Shown here piece by piece: positions 59,197-61,415 of a stretch of DNA of 61,415 bases. The notes under the pieces are model-generated. The model made no database searches, was not told the origin of the DNA, and worked only from the letters and a program-made list of their open reading frames with translations. The DNA lies in contig JBDQOI010000014.1 in NCBI GenBank assembly GCA_040261275.1, positions 1 to 61,415 of the forward strand. The letters run 5' to 3'. The position numbers and the translations under genes were made by a program. This DNA comes from UBA8752 sp040261275. GTDB taxonomy: Bacteria; Bacteroidota; Bacteroidia; Flavobacteriales_D; Sanyastnellaceae. Numbering within the stretch: position 1 is the first letter of the stretch; every line of letters starts with the position of its first letter.

Positions 59197-59796
59197 TCCC
59201 GCCTTCCGGGCCAGGCGATCCAGCGCAGGGCGGAGTAACCGCAAAAGGCCATCTGCATCCTTGTCGCTCAATTGTTTGCCGAAAATCAGGGTTCGTCGTC
59301 CTGCGGAGAACTGAAGGGTCTCACCGCCCATGGACCAGAAGGCGCGCTCAAAGGTCCGCAGGATTTGGGTCGGATTCTCTTCAATGCGCTGCAATCCCCT
59401 GTAGGCTCCGTGCGCGAAGAAGTCGGGCAGTCCCCGCTGTCCGAAGGCCATGGCGACGGAAATCCCTCTTTTGTCCACGACAATGACCTCGCGCCCCCGG
59501 AGTCGCCACAGGACCACCTTGCCGATGCGAAAAGCGAAAAACGCCCAGAAGGCACTGTAGATGGCATATCCCATCCCCGCATTTCCTTGTGTCGGCTCTT
59601 GTGTCCAGAAGTAAAGGACGATGGCCTCCAGCGCTCCCCACAACACAAGCCAAAGACAGAGCAATGCCATTTGTGAAGGCGCAATGCCTTGTCGAATGTC
59701 CACCCCAAGCTGTTCTTCAGGCGTGCCTTTGTTCTTCCACCGGAAGCGGATGCGCTCGCCGATTTTTCCTTCCGCTCTTTCCTTTCGCGTCCCCAT
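59182..59796 (-). CDS. Unknown membrane protein with two helices
   Basis: A 204-residue protein with a charged N-terminus, two hydrophobic helices (about 44-66 and 74-98; ALLCLWLVLWGALEAIVLYF, MGYAIYSAFWAFFAFRIG) and a soluble C-terminus (RGREVIVVDKRGISVAMAF). It looks like a PH/YcxB-like domain of the kind with two N-terminal helices, which is a tentative match. Starts on the last base of the bshA stop (TGATG), so coupled to bshA. Role unknown. Confidence 0.65.
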   Translation of the reverse strand: MGTRKERAEGKIGERIRFRWKNKGTPEEQLGVDIRQGIAPSQMALLCLWLVLWGALEAIVLYFWTQEPTQGNAGMGYAIYSAFWAFFAFRIGKVVLWRLRGREVIVVDKRGISVAMAFGQRGLPDFFAHGAYRGLQRIEENPTQILRTFERAFWSMGGETLQFSAGRRTLIFGKQLSDKDADGLLRLLRPALDRLARKAGSDEG

Positions 59797-60926
59797 CAGT
59801 TTACGGCTTCGGTAGACAGCACTTCGTTGTAAATGCGCAGGTATTGAGGCAGGATGCGGTCAATGCCAAAGCTCAATGCCCTTTCCTTGGCCTGCGCCTT
59901 GAACCGCCCATGGTTCTCTTTTTTCAGCAGGAATTCGGCGTGTTCGGCCATTTTCTGAACATCACTTACGGGGGAGAGCATCCCACTTACCCCGTGCCGA
60001 ATGACTTCGGGAAGTCCACCGGCCTCCGTCGCCACCACCGGCACTCCACAAGCCATGGCTTCCAGTGCAGCCAATCCGAAGCTCTCGCTCTCAGAGGGAA
60101 GCAGGAACAGGTCGGAAATGGCCAGGGCCTCGAGGGGATTCTTGAGTTTCCCGAGAAAGAAGACCTTTTCGGAAACCCCCAATTCACGCGCCTGACGTTC
60201 GGCTGCAGACCGATCGGGACCGTCGCCCACCATGAGCAGTTTCGCCGGGGTGCGAGCAATCAGCAGGGCGAAGGCGCGGACTACGTCATGGACCCGCTTG
60301 ACGGGCCTGAAATTGGAGATGTGACAAAGGAGAGGTTCCCCGTCGGGAGCAAAATCTTGGCGGTCCCGCCCCGATAATCCCTCGAAATGGCTGGGACAAA
60401 TAAAATTGGGAACGACCTCGATGTCCTTGTTAATGCCGAAGAGCTTGTACGTATCGCTGCGGAGACTCGTGCTCACCGCGGTGACGGCATCGCTTTGGTT
60501 GATGGCAAAGGAAATGACAGGCTCGAAACCAGGGTCCTTCCCGAGCAGCGTGATGTCCGTGCCGTGGAGCGTCGTTACGACGGGAAGGTTGCGGCCTTCG
60601 TCGGCGAGGATGCGCTTGGCCATGTATGCACTCGATGCATGTGGAATGGCGTAGTGGACATGGAGCAGGTCCAGGTTCTGCTGCCTGACGACCTCCACCA
60701 TCTTGGAGGCCAGAACCAGCTCATAAGGGGGGTAGTCGAAGAGGGGATACTGGGAGATCCGGACTTCGTGATAGAAGACGTTGGGTCTGAAACTCCCAAG
60801 GCGGACCGGTTGGTCATAGGTGATGAAGTGAACCTCGTGTCCCTGCTCGGCCAAAGCCTTGCCGAGCTCAGTCGCTACTACACCGCTACCGCCGAAGGTG
60901 GGGTAGCACACCATACCTATCCTCAT
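59796..60926 (-). CDS. bshA: N-acetyl-alpha-D-glucosaminyl L-malate synthase BshA
   Basis: A 376-residue GT4 glycosyltransferase, the first enzyme of bacillithiol synthesis, joining UDP-GlcNAc and L-malate. Family stretches: RIGMVCYPTFGGSGVVATELG, HEVHFITYDQPVRL, VTTLHGTDITLLG, VVPNFICPSHF, LLCHISNFRPVKRVHDVVRAFA and the donor-binding ESESFGLAALEAMACGVPV. It starts 9 bp after the upstream serine-hydrolase stop, with a TAATTT box built on that stop codon. bshC is in this window but unlinked; no bshB is visible. Confidence 0.93.
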   Translation of the reverse strand: MRIGMVCYPTFGGSGVVATELGKALAEQGHEVHFITYDQPVRLGSFRPNVFYHEVRISQYPLFDYPPYELVLASKMVEVVRQQNLDLLHVHYAIPHASSAYMAKRILADEGRNLPVVTTLHGTDITLLGKDPGFEPVISFAINQSDAVTAVSTSLRSDTYKLFGINKDIEVVPNFICPSHFEGLSGRDRQDFAPDGEPLLCHISNFRPVKRVHDVVRAFALLIARTPAKLLMVGDGPDRSAAERQARELGVSEKVFFLGKLKNPLEALAISDLFLLPSESESFGLAALEAMACGVPVVATEAGGLPEVIRHGVSGMLSPVSDVQKMAEHAEFLLKKENHGRFKAQAKERALSFGIDRILPQYLRIYNEVLSTEAVN

Positions 60927-60932
60927 GAATGC

Positions 60933-60938
60933 AAATTA
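60933..60938 (-). promoter_or_regulatory. Putative -10 hexamer TAATTT made from the GH3/serine-hydrolase stop codon
   Basis: Minus strand stop TAA (60938-60936) reads on as TAATTTGC, then ATTC and the ATG of bshA at 60926; the hexamer starts exactly 12 bases before it. Confidence 0.45.
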
Positions 60939-61415
60939 AGGTCTCGGTCGACCGCCATCCTGCTCAGGAGTGAATCGATCCGAGAATCCCAAGGCTTGTT
61001 CCACAATCACAAGTGCCTTGGTGCGAATGTCCTCCTCTATGTAGGTCCGGTTTTCCGCGTCGGGGCAAATGCGGTTGCCCAGTATGACGACCGTCCATTC
61101 CCGTTCTGGGTCTGTCCAAGCCAATGTTCCCGTGAATCCACTGTGTCCGAAGCTATCCCAAGAGCCTGCGTTTCCGCTGGCGCCGGTATCGGGGTTGAGG
61201 CCCGGCTTGTCCCATCCGGTTCCCCTTCGGTTGTCCTCCTCAGGATAAGCCCTCCGTGAAAAGTCAGCCAAAGTCGAGGCTTCGACAAGACCCACTTGGC
61301 CCCATTCTCCGCCCTTACGCATCAGTTCCATGAGCAAAGCCAGGTCGTGCGCATCCGAAAACAGTCCGGCATGCCCCGCTACCCCACCCATCATGGCCGC
61401 CCCGGGGTCATGCAC
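60936..61415 (-). CDS. Serine hydrolase C-terminus, probably of a GH3/beta-lactamase fusion (partial)
   Basis: The last 160 or so residues of a longer protein that runs off the window. The stretch HDPGAAMMGGVAGHAGLFSDAHDLALLMELM is typical of the class C beta-lactamase/DD-peptidase-like half of GH3-fused proteins in Bacteroidota, as is RRGTGWDKP, and FGHSGFTGT is the HxG motif of the active site; the catalytic Ser-x-x-Lys would lie beyond the edge. The fusion partner (a GH3 beta-N-acetylglucosaminidase) is inferred from family knowledge, not seen. Probably exported and involved in wall turnover. It could also be a plain serine hydrolase. Confidence 0.8.
   Translation of the reverse strand: MHDPGAAMMGGVAGHAGLFSDAHDLALLMELMRKGGEWGQVGLVEASTLADFSRRAYPEEDNRRGTGWDKPGLNPDTGASGNAGSWDSFGHSGFTGTLAWTDPEREWTVVILGNRICPDAENRTYIEEDIRTKALVIVEQALGFSDRFTPEQDGGRPRP

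Noticed and set aside
1..61415. tRNA, rRNA, CRISPR array or insertion sequence
   Set aside because: No cloverleaf-like, rRNA-like, regularly repeated or transposase-like sequence was seen on either strand by reading; a covariance-model search would be decisive and could not be run.

Overview
The window looks like a chromosomal segment of a fairly GC-rich (by eye, above 50% G+C) member of the Bacteroidota, most likely the Flavobacteriales. Evidence: a TonB-dependent receptor with a carboxypeptidase-like N-terminal plug, type IX secretion (T9SS) C-terminal domains of type A (serine protease) and type B (gliding-type), DUF5916 and DUF1573 proteins, bacillithiol genes bshA and bshC, a PRiA4-ORF3-like protein, MutS2 without Smr, a fused GH3/serine-hydrolase C-terminus, and promoters of the TAnnTTTG kind. 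There is no rRNA, tRNA, CRISPR array, insertion sequence or prophage that I can see. Gene packing is very dense: 51 coding regions, no gene-free stretch above 300 bp, and several tail-to-tail overlaps of 14-33 bp.

Layout. 0-5.9 kb: a truncated unknown gene, an M23 endopeptidase, and a minus-strand run of a GNAT acetyltransferase, mltG and a DUF5916 surface protein. 5.9-8.2 kb: a plus-strand operon with a Wza-type export lipoprotein, rfbC and an MltD-like lytic transglycosylase. 8.2-11.8 kb: CoA-transferase, DNA photolyase and a TIGR01777 epimerase. 11.9-13.9 kb: a secreted choice-of-anchor-B protein with MopE-like and dockerin-like repeats. 14-21 kb: ABC exporter and TonB receptor, divergent from a solute-binding lipoprotein and an ACMSD-like decarboxylase. 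21-23.3 kb: an ECF sigma factor, a putative anti-sigma factor and an unknown envelope protein. 23.5-30.8 kb: T9SS type B protein, bshC, HAD phosphatase, ruvX, dapD, glycosyltransferase 9, dnaN. 30.8-35.6 kb: rhomboid protease, SirB1-like protein, a PglC/WbaP-like sugar transferase with a DegT aminotransferase, pterin dehydratase and a DUF1573 lipoprotein. 35.7-43.8 kb: C-terminal processing protease, T9SS-exported trypsin-like protease, mutS2, miaA and small proteins. 43.9-50.8 kb: fused E1 alpha/beta 2-oxoacid dehydrogenase, two flavoproteins and an SPOR/TSP3 protein. 50.8-61.4 kb: a giant TPR/coiled-coil protein, a 979-residue esterase/beta-helix protein, a cation-chloride-cotransporter-like permease, aroQ, bshA and the end of a GH3/serine-hydrolase gene.

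The most unusual signal is regulatory. At 13 genes a TAnnTT hexamer begins exactly 12 bases before the start codon, and at several more it begins 13-17 bases before it. This predicts transcription starting at or within a few bases of the start codon, that is leaderless or near-leaderless mRNAs. Several of these hexamers are built from the TAA stop codon of the gene upstream. The same hexamer helps choose starts for several genes here, so part of the pattern is circular; seven genes where the start was fixed independently still show it.

Other items worth following: a hairpin plus U-tract directly in front of the photolyase gene, a nearly perfect inverted repeat forming the ruvX/dapD divergent promoters, the esterase/beta-helix fusion, the five-repeat 870-residue protein, and the sigma/anti-sigma/envelope-protein trio.
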